Virus record (IMG/VR): IMGVR_UViG_3300027608_000014
Span: 84,873-148,872 of that record
From: a virus
Strand: one strand, 5' to 3'
Length of the DNA stretch: 64,000 nt
The position numbers and the translations under genes were made by a program. The notes beneath the pieces are model-generated. The model had not been told where the DNA came from. It saw only the letters and a program-made list of their open reading frames with translations, and did no database searches. Shown here in pieces: positions 8,672-15,294 of this stretch (within the stretch, counting starts at the first letter, position 1; each line of letters opens with the position of its first letter).

Positions 8672-8709
8672 GGGCTTGGGAGCATTGCTGCTCCCAAGCC
8701 CTTTTTTTT
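8672..8709 (+). terminator. Intrinsic terminator
   Basis: GGGCTTGGGAGC pairs perfectly with GCTCCCAAGCCC (12 bp) and is followed by a run of seven or more T. It ends the ATPase cassette. The next start codon (8710) is directly at the end of the T-run. Confidence 0.8.
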
Positions 8710-8883
8710 ATGCAAGTCATACACCGAACTTACAACACCTCACAAGAGGCCAAAGCATTTTTAGACGGCATTGAGTTTGTCAACGACTCCAGTGTCATGG
8801 CCTGGATCAGCAATGTCGACAATTGCGTTGTCGTCATCGCAGACGAGGACGACAGAGATGACGAGCCTGCCAGTGAAAATTAA
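8710..8883 (+). CDS. Small acidic protein
   Basis: The 57-aa ORF starts at the ATG at 8710 at the edge of the terminator T-run. The C-terminus is strongly acidic (ADEDDRDDEPASEN) and the core is alternating hydrophobic. No family recognised. A competing frame in the same stretch (8771-8992) overlaps the next gene and is disfavoured. Confidence 0.45.
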   Translation: MQVIHRTYNTSQEAKAFLDGIEFVNDSSVMAWISNVDNCVVVIADEDDRDDEPASEN

Positions 8884-8912
8884 TTTAGCGCCTTCAAAGA
8901 ATAAACATTATC

Positions 8913-9191
8913 ATGACAAATCAAGAAGAAACATTCACCACATTTGTGTCCACAACAGGGGACCTTGCATATCTTCACAAGGAAGCTTTTGACATGGAGG
9001 GCTTTGGGCCAAAGATCGTCACTAGAGCCAGTGAGGTTGAGTTTGATGGCCCCAGCCAAGAGTGGTTTGCCAGGCTCAACGACGGCAAAGAGATTGCTCG
9101 GGATAAATCACGGGACGTAGTTCTTGCTAAAGAGCGGGAGATCATCGACATGATGCTTGCTCATGGAGAGATCATTCCCGGTGTCGACTAA
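8913..9191 (+). CDS. Hypothetical protein, first gene of RT operon
   Basis: The product is 92 aa, soluble and acidic, with no recognised motif. It sits behind an AATAAACA-type leader without Shine-Dalgarno. Its 3' end overlaps the next gene, starting a run of four coupled genes (8913-12430) that ends with the reverse transcriptase. Confidence 0.5.
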   Translation: MTNQEETFTTFVSTTGDLAYLHKEAFDMEGFGPKIVTRASEVEFDGPSQEWFARLNDGKEIARDKSRDVVLAKEREIIDMMLAHGEIIPGVD

Positions 9192-10101
9192 ATCCAAAGT
9201 TAAGTCTGTGGATCCAACTAAGCCCAAACGCTTTGGACCTTCAGATTACAAATCAGTCATCAGGTCTTGGCTAAAACATGAATACCTCTGCGCCAGGACT
9301 AGGCCCTGTAATGGCTTGGATGGAATAAGGATTAATAACGGCAGAATGTTCTATAAAGAAAATACTATTTTTTCCTACACTGACTTCTGGCCCATTGCTC
9401 GCATTATCAATAAGCACACCGTACTTATAGTAGACGGTGACATACACAATCGAGTCCTAACCCCGATGACTAAGTATCATCTGCGTATGGTCATAGATCA
9501 CTGCAAGGCTGCAAAGAAAAGAATCCTTTATGCTCCCTACCCAGTCGCTAGTCATGGTACCAACGTTGATTGTATGGTTTCCTACATCAACTCAGCCATT
9601 AATCGCCTGAGGGTCCAAAAGGAGCACCGCTCGAACAGGGTGACATTTGAAGACCAGGTTACAATGTACGATTCTTGTGCAGGTGATAGGCAGACATATG
9701 TGACAAGAAAAAGTGATCTGTCACGGCTTACAGGGCACATTACAAATCTCTATGCTTATGTAAAATACTTTAAGCTTCGTAAGTCACATGCCGCTCTGCT
9801 GTTGAATCTAATGGATAAACATCAAACTCCAAAGGAAATGGCGCAGAAGAACCTTAGGTCCATTGTCTGCCAGAGATTAAATAATATAGCCGACAGAAGA
9901 GAGCGACTGAGGATTGCAAAAAACACAAAGGCTAAGCAAAAAAGGAAAAGACAAAAGTGGATCAATGAAAAGAAGTTCTATAAGGAGCAGAACTGGCGAA
10001 TAAGAAAAATCAGTGAGCCCGAGGACACTGCGGAAGATCTTTGCGACCAACCTACAAGATTGGTTACACTCAACAGGAGGCCTAAAAACCTATACACATA
10101 A
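9181..10101 (+). CDS. Hypothetical protein with basic C-terminus
   Basis: The product is 306 aa from a GTG at 9181, preferred because GGAGAG lies just upstream; an earlier ATG in frame sits deep in the previous gene. The N-terminal half has an NGRMFYKENTIFSY...IAR segment reminiscent of a small phage/plasmid domain. Residues about 230-275 are extremely basic and rich in Lys and Arg, suggesting RNA or DNA binding. TAATG overlap couples it to the next gene. Its place in the RT operon makes a nucleic-acid partner role conceivable. Confidence 0.5.
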   Translation: MSTKSKVKSVDPTKPKRFGPSDYKSVIRSWLKHEYLCARTRPCNGLDGIRINNGRMFYKENTIFSYTDFWPIARIINKHTVLIVDGDIHNRVLTPMTKYHLRMVIDHCKAAKKRILYAPYPVASHGTNVDCMVSYINSAINRLRVQKEHRSNRVTFEDQVTMYDSCAGDRQTYVTRKSDLSRLTGHITNLYAYVKYFKLRKSHAALLLNLMDKHQTPKEMAQKNLRSIVCQRLNNIADRRERLRIAKNTKAKQKRKRQKWINEKKFYKEQNWRIRKISEPEDTAEDLCDQPTRLVTLNRRPKNLYT

Positions 10102-11126
10102 TGGAAACATCTATCTCAATTACATCAGACATTCTCGAACAGGCCCTTCTACTCAATGTTGAAACCGGCATGTGGTCAGGTAAGACATCACAGGATGCCG
10201 CTGACCTTGAGGCCCAAGGAGCAAACTCTCAGGATGAAATTTTTACAAAGGGGCAAAAGCTCCTGGTTCCCAAGACAGCTCTCGAGCCCTTTGCTCGGAT
10301 CAAGAATCGAATCGTTCAGTATCTTCGTCGGGAAGCCCGACACTTTTATATCAAGAGTACCTGGGTTGTAGCTCGCGACGCTCGTGAGAAGGTCAGTACT
10401 GAAATGGCCAAGTTTGAGGCTGACTGGAATGATATCGGAGAACGATTCATCCAGAACCTTCCTCAGTACAAGGCCACAATGCTAGCTATCTACAGAGAGA
10501 AGTATCCAACACTGGTAGATCGAATTGAGGCTCAGTACCCAACGGATGAAACTATCAGAGCTAAGTGCCGACTCCACTGGACATTTGGCGCCTGGCAGAT
10601 GGCTCAAATCGAAGATGCTGCTGCCGAGGTCGAAGAGCGTTTTCGCGCTAGAGCTAATTCCTATCTGAGCCAGCTGGAACAAGAAGTCTACGTCTCCTCT
10701 GTCGAGGCGGCAGTCGCTATGGCCAAGGGTATGGGAACCAAGACTGGTGAGATCAGTGATAAAAAGATTGCTAAGTTCAGGTCACTGATCAATCGTATTC
10801 GGCAAGACAACGTCTCGTTTTTGAATAGTGATCGCATTCAGTCGTTCCTCTCAAGTGTTGACGATAACATGCTCAACGTCAATAACTGGCAGACTGAAGG
10901 TGAGGCTAAACAGAGAGTAAAGGAGATCCTCGAGACCTACATCGCAGATGCTTCACTGACCGCTGAGGCTGCAGCTATCGCCAGCGCCTATGTCAGACGT
11001 GTGAGTGATGCCACTGAAACCGAAGTCGAAGAGGAAGAAGACGGTGGCGTTACACAGATTAGACGAGTAAAGGCACAGGGCGCTAATGTCGAAGCTGAAG
11101 ACGCTGAGGGCGAGACTCAAGAATAA
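10101..11126 (+). CDS. DUF3150-like protein
   Basis: The product is 341 aa and largely helical. It resembles DUF3150 proteins: an early SGKTSQDAADL segment, a KLLVP...LEPFARIKNRIVQYLR segment, then long helices and an acidic Glu-rich tail. It is coupled by TAATG overlaps both to the upstream gene and to the reverse transcriptase. DUF3150 proteins occur near AAA+ ATPases in phages and plasmids; function is unknown. Its tie to the RT may be operonic only. Confidence 0.5.
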   Translation: METSISITSDILEQALLLNVETGMWSGKTSQDAADLEAQGANSQDEIFTKGQKLLVPKTALEPFARIKNRIVQYLRREARHFYIKSTWVVARDAREKVSTEMAKFEADWNDIGERFIQNLPQYKATMLAIYREKYPTLVDRIEAQYPTDETIRAKCRLHWTFGAWQMAQIEDAAAEVEERFRARANSYLSQLEQEVYVSSVEAAVAMAKGMGTKTGEISDKKIAKFRSLINRIRQDNVSFLNSDRIQSFLSSVDDNMLNVNNWQTEGEAKQRVKEILETYIADASLTAEAAAIASAYVRRVSDATETEVEEEEDGGVTQIRRVKAQGANVEAEDAEGETQE

Positions 11127-12430
11127 TGAGCGTCCAAGGATATACCGTATCTTTTGTCTCTAAAAAGAAGGGTCATCTACAGGACAAAGTACGCCATTCG
11201 TACGGTCGACTTCTAGCTAATCTTGATGATCTTAGAATCTCTACTAGACTATTTATGCCTAGCGGAACTCGAGAGTCAGACCAGCTTGCGATCAAAAGCA
11301 TGGATAATGATCTGCCCCTGCGGGTCCTCAAGAGTAGCCTACAGAACGTTCTGGATTATGCACCATGTAGGGTCATCTGTGCTCCTGCATCAGAGCTCAA
11401 GTTGATTCAGGGTGAGATACTCAGAGAGCTGGAGCGAATTCCGGTTCATAGGGCTGCCCATGGATTTGTTCGTGGACGCAACTCGCTGAGTTGTGCCCAG
11501 GCGCATCTGTCGTACTGGGGACCTCAGCCTAAGGGCTTAGTTCTCTTAAACGCTGACGTGTCAGGGTTCTTTCACTCTATCTCTAAGGATATGGTAATAA
11601 CCGCCCTCTCTAAGCACGGACTCTCAGATTCTAGTGCCAGTGAGATCGTCAGGCTATGTATGATGCAGGCGTCACCCGAACTGGCCCTAGAGTCAATCCG
11701 AAACCTTGGCATCTTTACGGCTTATAATAGGACAGAACTCAAGGCAGCGATCTCTGAGCTAAAGCCAGTGTTGGAGTGGGACAATCCAGTTATCGATCAA
11801 TACCGACATATGATCACCAAAATGATCATGGGACTAGGGGCATCTATCCAGCCAAATGGTTGGTTTTTGCCTCAAGGGGCTCCAACCAGTCCGATCCTGT
11901 CTAATCTGGTATGTAAGATTGTCGATATACGACTGACTGCAATGGCCAAGGCTTTTGGGGCGTTCTATACGCGCTACGCTGATGATATCACATTCTCCTG
12001 GCCTGCTTTTACGAAGGGTAAAGTGATTGATAGTCTTAAGCGGTGTTCAGCTGAAGTGTTCTCTGAGTACGGAATGGCATACCATCCAAAGAAGATCCGC
12101 GTAGTTGGGCCAGGTGGCTCGCAAGACATTGTTGGATTCGTGATCAACTCTGGCAAGCCAACGGTTAGTCAGAAGTTCCGGAAGCGAATGAGAGCAGAGG
12201 TTTGTGCTCAACAGAAATCTAGAATTGCGACCCCACAGAGCATCATCAATCGACTGATCGGACAGGCTGGGTACATTCAGCCACTGCACCCTAAGGAAGC
12301 ACTTTGGATTAAGGAGCAGGTAGAGGACTTACAATACAAGACCAATAGAAAAGTGCGGATTAGCAATGCCACGGAAACCATCGAATCGACAACTACGACA
12401 AGCAACAGAAAAGTCTCAACAGTCAATTAG
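11126..12430 (+). CDS. Retron-like reverse transcriptase
   Basis: The 434-aa product is expected to copy RNA into DNA. Visible motifs, in order: HGFVRGRNS (112-120), the catalytic motif A NADVSGFFHSI (142-152, D144), LPQGAPTSPILSNL (248-261), the active site YADD (284-287), and GFVINSGKPTVSQKFRKR (337-354). The last resembles the retron-specific thumb-proximal region. No integrase, endonuclease or maturase domain is visible, arguing against a group II intron or retrotransposon. Its start overlaps the upstream stop. Downstream lie an overlapping small gene and nine tandem ncRNA units with a1-msr-msd-a2 layout, then RNase H. Known retrons usually have one ncRNA, most often upstream; here there are many, downstream. 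Confidence 0.88.
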   Translation: MSVQGYTVSFVSKKKGHLQDKVRHSYGRLLANLDDLRISTRLFMPSGTRESDQLAIKSMDNDLPLRVLKSSLQNVLDYAPCRVICAPASELKLIQGEILRELERIPVHRAAHGFVRGRNSLSCAQAHLSYWGPQPKGLVLLNADVSGFFHSISKDMVITALSKHGLSDSSASEIVRLCMMQASPELALESIRNLGIFTAYNRTELKAAISELKPVLEWDNPVIDQYRHMITKMIMGLGASIQPNGWFLPQGAPTSPILSNLVCKIVDIRLTAMAKAFGAFYTRYADDITFSWPAFTKGKVIDSLKRCSAEVFSEYGMAYHPKKIRVVGPGGSQDIVGFVINSGKPTVSQKFRKRMRAEVCAQQKSRIATPQSIINRLIGQAGYIQPLHPKEALWIKEQVEDLQYKTNRKVRISNATETIESTTTTSNRKVSTVN

Positions 12431-12812
12431 CCCAGATCAGGTATTTACACCAGGCGATCAGGTGCTAGTGAGTATACCGCACGGACCGGGGGAAACCTCA
12501 AAAGTGTGGGGCTACGTGTTGAAGTCTAAGCTGGTCAAAGGTAAGGTTCCAATAGTGGTTGATGCTGTTGTGGTTATCAACAGAGACCTGAGATTTCAAC
12601 CTGAGTCTTGTGTATTAGTTGATAAAAATAATATTATTTGTCACATACCTGTTGATAGTTCCGGCGCAACACTGAGCATTCAGGTCATCGAGGGTGAGAT
12701 CATAAGCATTAGGAGAATTGATGGACAGAAGTCCCCAATCATTCTTGAACTGGATGAAGACGGCGATCAGCAGTTGTACTCTGTGACTCATCAGCGCGAG
12801 CAGCGAATTTAA
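12366..12812 (+). CDS. Small beta-rich protein overlapping the RT gene
   Basis: The product is 148 aa. It overlaps the RT gene by 65 nt in another frame and is therefore probably co-expressed. The N-terminus is basic and Gln-rich (about residues 1-22). The remainder has repeated hydrophobic strands (GDQVLVSIP, VWGYVLKSKLV), suggesting a beta-barrel or SH3-like fold. It is the only protein gene between the RT and the ncRNA array, so it is a candidate RT/RNA partner. No family recognised. Confidence 0.55.
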   Translation: MPRKPSNRQLRQATEKSQQSISPDQVFTPGDQVLVSIPHGPGETSKVWGYVLKSKLVKGKVPIVVDAVVVINRDLRFQPESCVLVDKNNIICHIPVDSSGATLSIQVIEGEIISIRRIDGQKSPIILELDEDGDQQLYSVTHQREQRI

Positions 12813-12817
12813 TTTTT

Positions 12818-12945
12818 AGTGTTGGTTACCCATGGGATCTAAGAGGAACCCTCAAGGTCGGTCCCATGAGTAACCCGCTTTTACCCAAAACTGGGTATGG
12901 ATGAGCTCCTCCCCTTGGGGCGCAGGGCGAATCCTTATTGAATCT
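12818..12945 (+). ncRNA. Structured leader of the array, possible degenerate unit
   Basis: A 13-bp near-perfect stem is formed by GGTTACCCATGGGA (12824-12837) and TCCCATGAGTAACC (12862-12875). It is followed by CCCA/TGGG and CCCC/GGGG mini-hairpins. The terminal TGGC...GCA helix that defines the later units is not clear here. AGTGTTGG at 12818-12825 is complementary to 12997-13004, but that would cut across unit 1. It could be a leader, a processing signal or a decayed unit. Confidence 0.4.
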
Positions 12946-12950
12946 TTTCT

Positions 12951-13084
12951 GAACTGGCTTTGGGCACAATGGCTCTCCCCGAGGGTGCCCGAACGTCCAA
13001 CACTATGGGCGTTTCTTGCAACCGCACTTGATGAGTCGAGAGATAAACGAGCCTGGTCGCAGACCAGGCTTGGTATTGCAGTTT
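12951..13084 (+). ncRNA. Array unit 1
   Basis: a1 is GAACTG (12951-12956, followed by GC) and pairs with a2 CAGTTT (13079-13084, one G-T pair). Short hairpins: GGGCAC/GTGCCC (12962-12990) and GAACGTCC/GGGCGTTTC (12991-13015). The msd-like element has GCAACC/GGTATTGC at its base and a perfect 9-bp tip AGCCTGGTC-GCA-GACCAGGCT (13050-13070), which contains CCTGG. Confidence 0.6.
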
Positions 13085-13098
13085 ATTTGTTTTTTATC

Positions 13099-13292
13099 AA
13101 TATCTGGCTAAGGTCTTCAAGGCTTTCTTTGGCCCAATCGGCCAGAGTCTAACGTAACCGCCGTAAAACGCACAGTGCGACTGATACAGGGTGGGCACGT
13201 AACCGTCAGCGGCGGACAGCTTCGACGCCTCCCCTAACTCCGCTGGCCTAGCACTGACTACCTACGGGCCCACCCCGTATACTGCAGATTTT
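13099..13292 (+). ncRNA. Array unit 2
   Basis: a1 AATATCTG (13099-13106, then GC) pairs with a2 CAGATTTT (13285-13292) with one mismatch. Short hairpins: CTTTGGCC/GGCCAGAG (13127-13147) and CGCA/TGCG (13169-13179). The long stem runs 13184-13211 with 13252-13280 (the ATAC, GGGTGGGC, CGTA and GTCAG blocks pair in order), with CAGCGG/CCGCTG inside. A T-run at 13295-13303 follows, so this unit could also terminate transcription. Confidence 0.7.
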
Positions 13293-13303
13293 AGTTTTTT
13301 TTT

Positions 13304-13561
13304 GTTAGACTTGGCTTGTAATTGTGAGGTCACCCCTCACAGTTCGTCGGCTGTGCCGACGTCGATTATAACTACCTACAAGGAAGTGGGTACGATCTTT
13401 TGCTTACCGATTAGAAGATAATAGCACCGTATTTAAAGAATAAACAATGTTGGGGGAAGCCCAAGGCGCTGCGGACCCTGCTTCTGCGCCGCCCATTTTT
13501 TATTCATTTAAATAAGGCACTATTATAATCTAATCGTCTTCGCAAAATTGCTAGTCTTTAG
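13304..13561 (+). ncRNA. Array unit 3
   Basis: The a1 region GTTAGACTTGGC (13304-13315) can pair through AGACT with AGTCT (13553-13557) and through TTG with CAA in CTTCGCAA (13538-13545). Short hairpins: TGTGAGG/CCTCACA (13323-13341), CGTCGGC/GCCGACG (13345-13361) and TACCTAC/GTGGGTA. The long A/T-rich stem spans 13408-13536: CGATTAGA...TAATAG and TATTTAAAGAATAAA pair with the mirror region, capped by GGCGC/GCGCC. The a1/a2 helix is interrupted, so it is the least tidy of the set. Confidence 0.65.
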
Positions 13562-13572
13562 GTTTTTACTAC

Positions 13573-13786
13573 GAATTGGCTCAACATCATCCCGATGTCG
13601 TCAGCCACCACTGACGTTTTCTGATAGATGTTCAGGGTAACCATGAACCGAGGAGATGCTCGGAGTTATCCTGAAAATCTCTAACTCAATTTCGGATATA
13701 CTCAAAGCCCAAGGGCTATGTATTTCTATCCGATACGAGTTAGAGATTTTTCAGGAAACTCCTCGGATCTCCTCCGCTTGCAATTC
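13573..13786 (+). ncRNA. Array unit 4
   Basis: a1 GAATTG (13573-13578, then GC) pairs perfectly with a2 CAATTC (13781-13786). Short hairpins: ACATC/GATGT (13584-13598) and CGTCA/TGACG (13599-13616). The long stem pairs 13650-13698 with 13727-13774 over nearly 50 nt with few mismatches (the CTCTAACTC and TCCTGAAA blocks are complementary). AAGCCC/GGGCT forms a small hairpin in its loop. Confidence 0.8.
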
Positions 13787-13799
13787 ACAGTACCTTTCA

Positions 13800-14020
13800 A
13801 GAATTTGGCTAAAGCGCAGACTATCGTCTGCTTTGATCAATGGATGAACGTAATAACCCGGCGCGGTACTCCATGACAGGCGCCTGGGCCTCAACCGGTC
13901 GTCGATGGGTCCTACTTTGGGCTGATCGAAGTCCAAACGCTCACCTACAGGATCTCACCCGTCCAGGACCCATCGACGACCGGTTGCTGCCAGGGCGCCT
14001 GTCAGGTTCATGCAAATTCT
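13800..14020 (+). ncRNA. Array unit 5
   Basis: a1 AGAATTTG (13800-13807, then GC) pairs perfectly with a2 CAAATTCT (14013-14020). Conserved hairpin: GCAGAC-TATC-GTCTGC (13816-13831), followed by TTTGAT. The long stem pairs 13874-13913 with 13965-14004 as two perfect helices of 11 and 22 bp around a 7-nt internal loop. The helices include the palindromes GGCGCC and ACCGGT. This is the clearest unit of the array. Confidence 0.85.
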
Positions 14021-14031
14021 AAGTAACTTTA

Positions 14032-14217
14032 AATAATTTGGCCAAGCGCAGACCGAAGTCTGCTTTGATATATAAGTTGATTACAGTGAGTATGCGGTCG
14101 CAGAGCACGCGGAGCTCCGGCTCCACGTCGCACTCTTGCCACTGCTCTCTCCGAATCCCTCCGTGGCTGCGTTACGACGACGGCCCCGGAGCTCCGCGTG
14201 CTCCTTCGCAAATTATT
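14032..14217 (+). ncRNA. Array unit 6
   Basis: a1 AATAATTTG (14032-14040, then GCC) pairs perfectly over 9 bp with a2 CAAATTATT (14209-14217). Conserved hairpin: GCAGAC-CGAA-GTCTGC (14048-14063), followed by TTTGAT. The long stem GAGCACGCGGAGCTCCGG (14103-14120) pairs perfectly over 18 bp with 14186-14203, with CCACG/CGTGG inside. The stem contains GAGCTC. Confidence 0.85.
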
Positions 14218-14226
14218 GTTCTTTGG

Positions 14227-14367
14227 AAAGATTTGGCAAGCGCAGGTATCTACCTGCTTTGATTATTGGTCTCATGCACAGGCATGAGTGAGGTGTAATT
14301 CCCGGCCGCTTTACCTGGCCGTACGCAAGAGCGTGCTGCTTCTGGCTAGAATTCCACGCATATCTTT
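14227..14367 (+). ncRNA. Array unit 7
   Basis: a1 AAAGAT (14227-14232, followed by TTGGC) pairs perfectly with a2 ATCTTT (14362-14367, preceded by GCAT). Conserved hairpin: GCAGGT-ATCT-ACCTGC (14242-14257), followed by TTTGAT. A second hairpin is CTCATGC-ACAG-GCATGAG (14271-14288). The msd-like part is shorter and branched: GTGTAATTC (14294-14302) pairs with GAATTCCAC (14349-14357), enclosing CGGCC/GGCCG and ACGC/GCGT hairpins. Confidence 0.75.
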
Positions 14368-14368
14368 T

Positions 14369-14595
14369 GTACTTTTCATGACTTGGATGAAGCCTTAGGG
14401 CTTCCGTACCGACTTTGTCGGTGGTTAATTGTAAGACCGCTAGCCTCATAGAGTGGGGGCTACTCGAGCAGGTGGATCCCCCGGGTGCACCCGCCGCTAA
14501 TCACGTCCAGCCAGCGTATTCTCGCCGCGAGTACGTGATAACTGCGGAGCACCTCACGGATCCGCCTGCTCGAGTCTTCGCAAGTTGATCTGTAC
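14369..14595 (+). ncRNA. Array unit 8
   Basis: The two-part a1, GTAC (14369-14372) and ACTTG (14381-14385), pairs with a2 CAAGT (14581-14585) and GTAC (14592-14595). Short hairpins: GAAGCC-TTAG-GGCTTC (14389-14404) and ACCGAC-TTT-GTCGGT (14408-14422). The long stem ACTCGAGCAGGTGGATCC (14462-14479) pairs with 14558-14575 over 18 bp (one G-T pair), with GGTGC/GCACC and ATCACGT/ACGTGAT continuing inside. It contains CTCGAG and GGATCC. Confidence 0.8.
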
Positions 14596-14602
14596 TTTTC
14601 TC

Positions 14603-14830
14603 CTCTTGGCTTGGCCTAACAAGCCTGTCGATGCTCTCGTGTCGACATTTAAAGCAACTGACCGTCACTGATTACGTGACGTCGGGGTTGGCTCGCCCAC
14701 CCTCTGTACAAGACGCCCATACCTGCGTGGGTGCACCTGGCTCAGCCGCCTTCCCGGCCAGGCCAGCTGCCCTCACCCTGGTATTGACATTCTTGTACAA
14801 CGGGTCGGGCCCGCCATCCCTTCGCAAGAG
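14603..14830 (+). ncRNA. Array unit 9
   Basis: a1 CTCTTG (14603-14608, then GC) pairs perfectly with a2 CAAGAG (14825-14830). Short hairpins: GGCTTG/CAAGCC (14608-14625), GTCGA/TCGAC (14627-14646) and CGTCAC/GTGACG (14663-14681). The long stem has a TGTACAAG/CTTGTACA block (14705-14712 with 14792-14799) and G/C-rich blocks outside it. The loop carries further hairpins. The a2 segment ends 8 nt before the RNase H start codon, so folding could affect its translation. Confidence 0.75.
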
Positions 14831-14838
14831 TTAATAAT

Positions 14839-15294
14839 ATGAACAAAACAATCTATGAAGTATTTTCAGATGGATCAGCAAGCACTCATGGCTGTAAAGC
14901 CGGAGGATGGGCAGCTGTAATCCTAAAAGACGGAAGGCTAAAGAAGATTGTGTACGGAGCTACTTCTGACACTACCATTGGTAAGATGGAGATGCAGGCG
15001 CTGACCGAGGCATTCGCTTTCATCAGGGAACTGCCTGGTGCGTTTGACGCACACATAAAAGCCTTATCAGACAGTCAGTACATAGTGAATTGTGCTGTTG
15101 GCAGATATAAACGATCGGCTAATAAGCCTGAATGGCGCATCTTTGACGCTGCCTCTAAAGGACTAAGCGTAGAGATCGACTGGGTCGGAAGAAATCAAAT
15201 TCCAGAGCAGGCTCAGTGCGACGAACTTGCTGGAGCCTGTCGACTTAAAGTGGAAAATTCAAAAAATCACACTCCCATTAGATATAAACAATGA
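14839..15294 (+). CDS. rnhA: Ribonuclease HI
   Basis: The 151-aa product should cleave RNA in RNA-DNA hybrids. The catalytic carboxylates are visible in family order: D11 (SDGSAS), E51 (KMEMQAL), D78 (LSDSQYIV) and D128 (QCDELA). It sits directly after the ncRNA array on the same strand, with only 8 nt between the last unit and its ATG. That placement fits processing of RNA templates after reverse transcription; primer removal in phage replication is the alternative. It overlaps the next gene by 4 nt. Confidence 0.85.
   Translation: MNKTIYEVFSDGSASTHGCKAGGWAAVILKDGRLKKIVYGATSDTTIGKMEMQALTEAFAFIRELPGAFDAHIKALSDSQYIVNCAVGRYKRSANKPEWRIFDAASKGLSVEIDWVGRNQIPEQAQCDELAGACRLKVENSKNHTPIRYKQ

Larger units (their letters stand above)
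12951..14830 (+). ncRNA. Tandem array of nine retron-like ncRNA units
   Basis: This 1.9-kb stretch has no convincing ORF but contains nine consecutive structured units separated by 1-14 nt. Each begins with a variable segment ending TGG(C), has one to three short hairpins, then a long hairpin, and closes with a segment starting GCA that pairs with the unit's own 5' end. The layout matches retron a1-msr-msd-a2. The stems differ in sequence between units, so it is not a simple duplication or a CRISPR array. It lies on the same strand between the RT genes and RNase H. The ORFs that can be drawn across it run over the stems and are not supported. Confidence 0.85.

Noticed and set aside
11126-12430. 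Diversity-generating retroelement or group II intron RT.
   Set aside because: No template/variable repeat pair with adenine-biased differences was noticed, no maturase or endonuclease domain is visible, and the downstream RNA units fit a retron-like layout better.
12951-14830. CRISPR array.
   Set aside because: The repeated element is a structural pattern with changing sequence; there are no identical direct repeats with fixed-length spacers and no cas genes.
12901-14834. Several open frames of 60-83 codons within the 13-14.8 kb region on both strands.
   Set aside because: They run across the stems of the RNA units, have no consistent starts or familiar protein features, and conflict with the paired structure.
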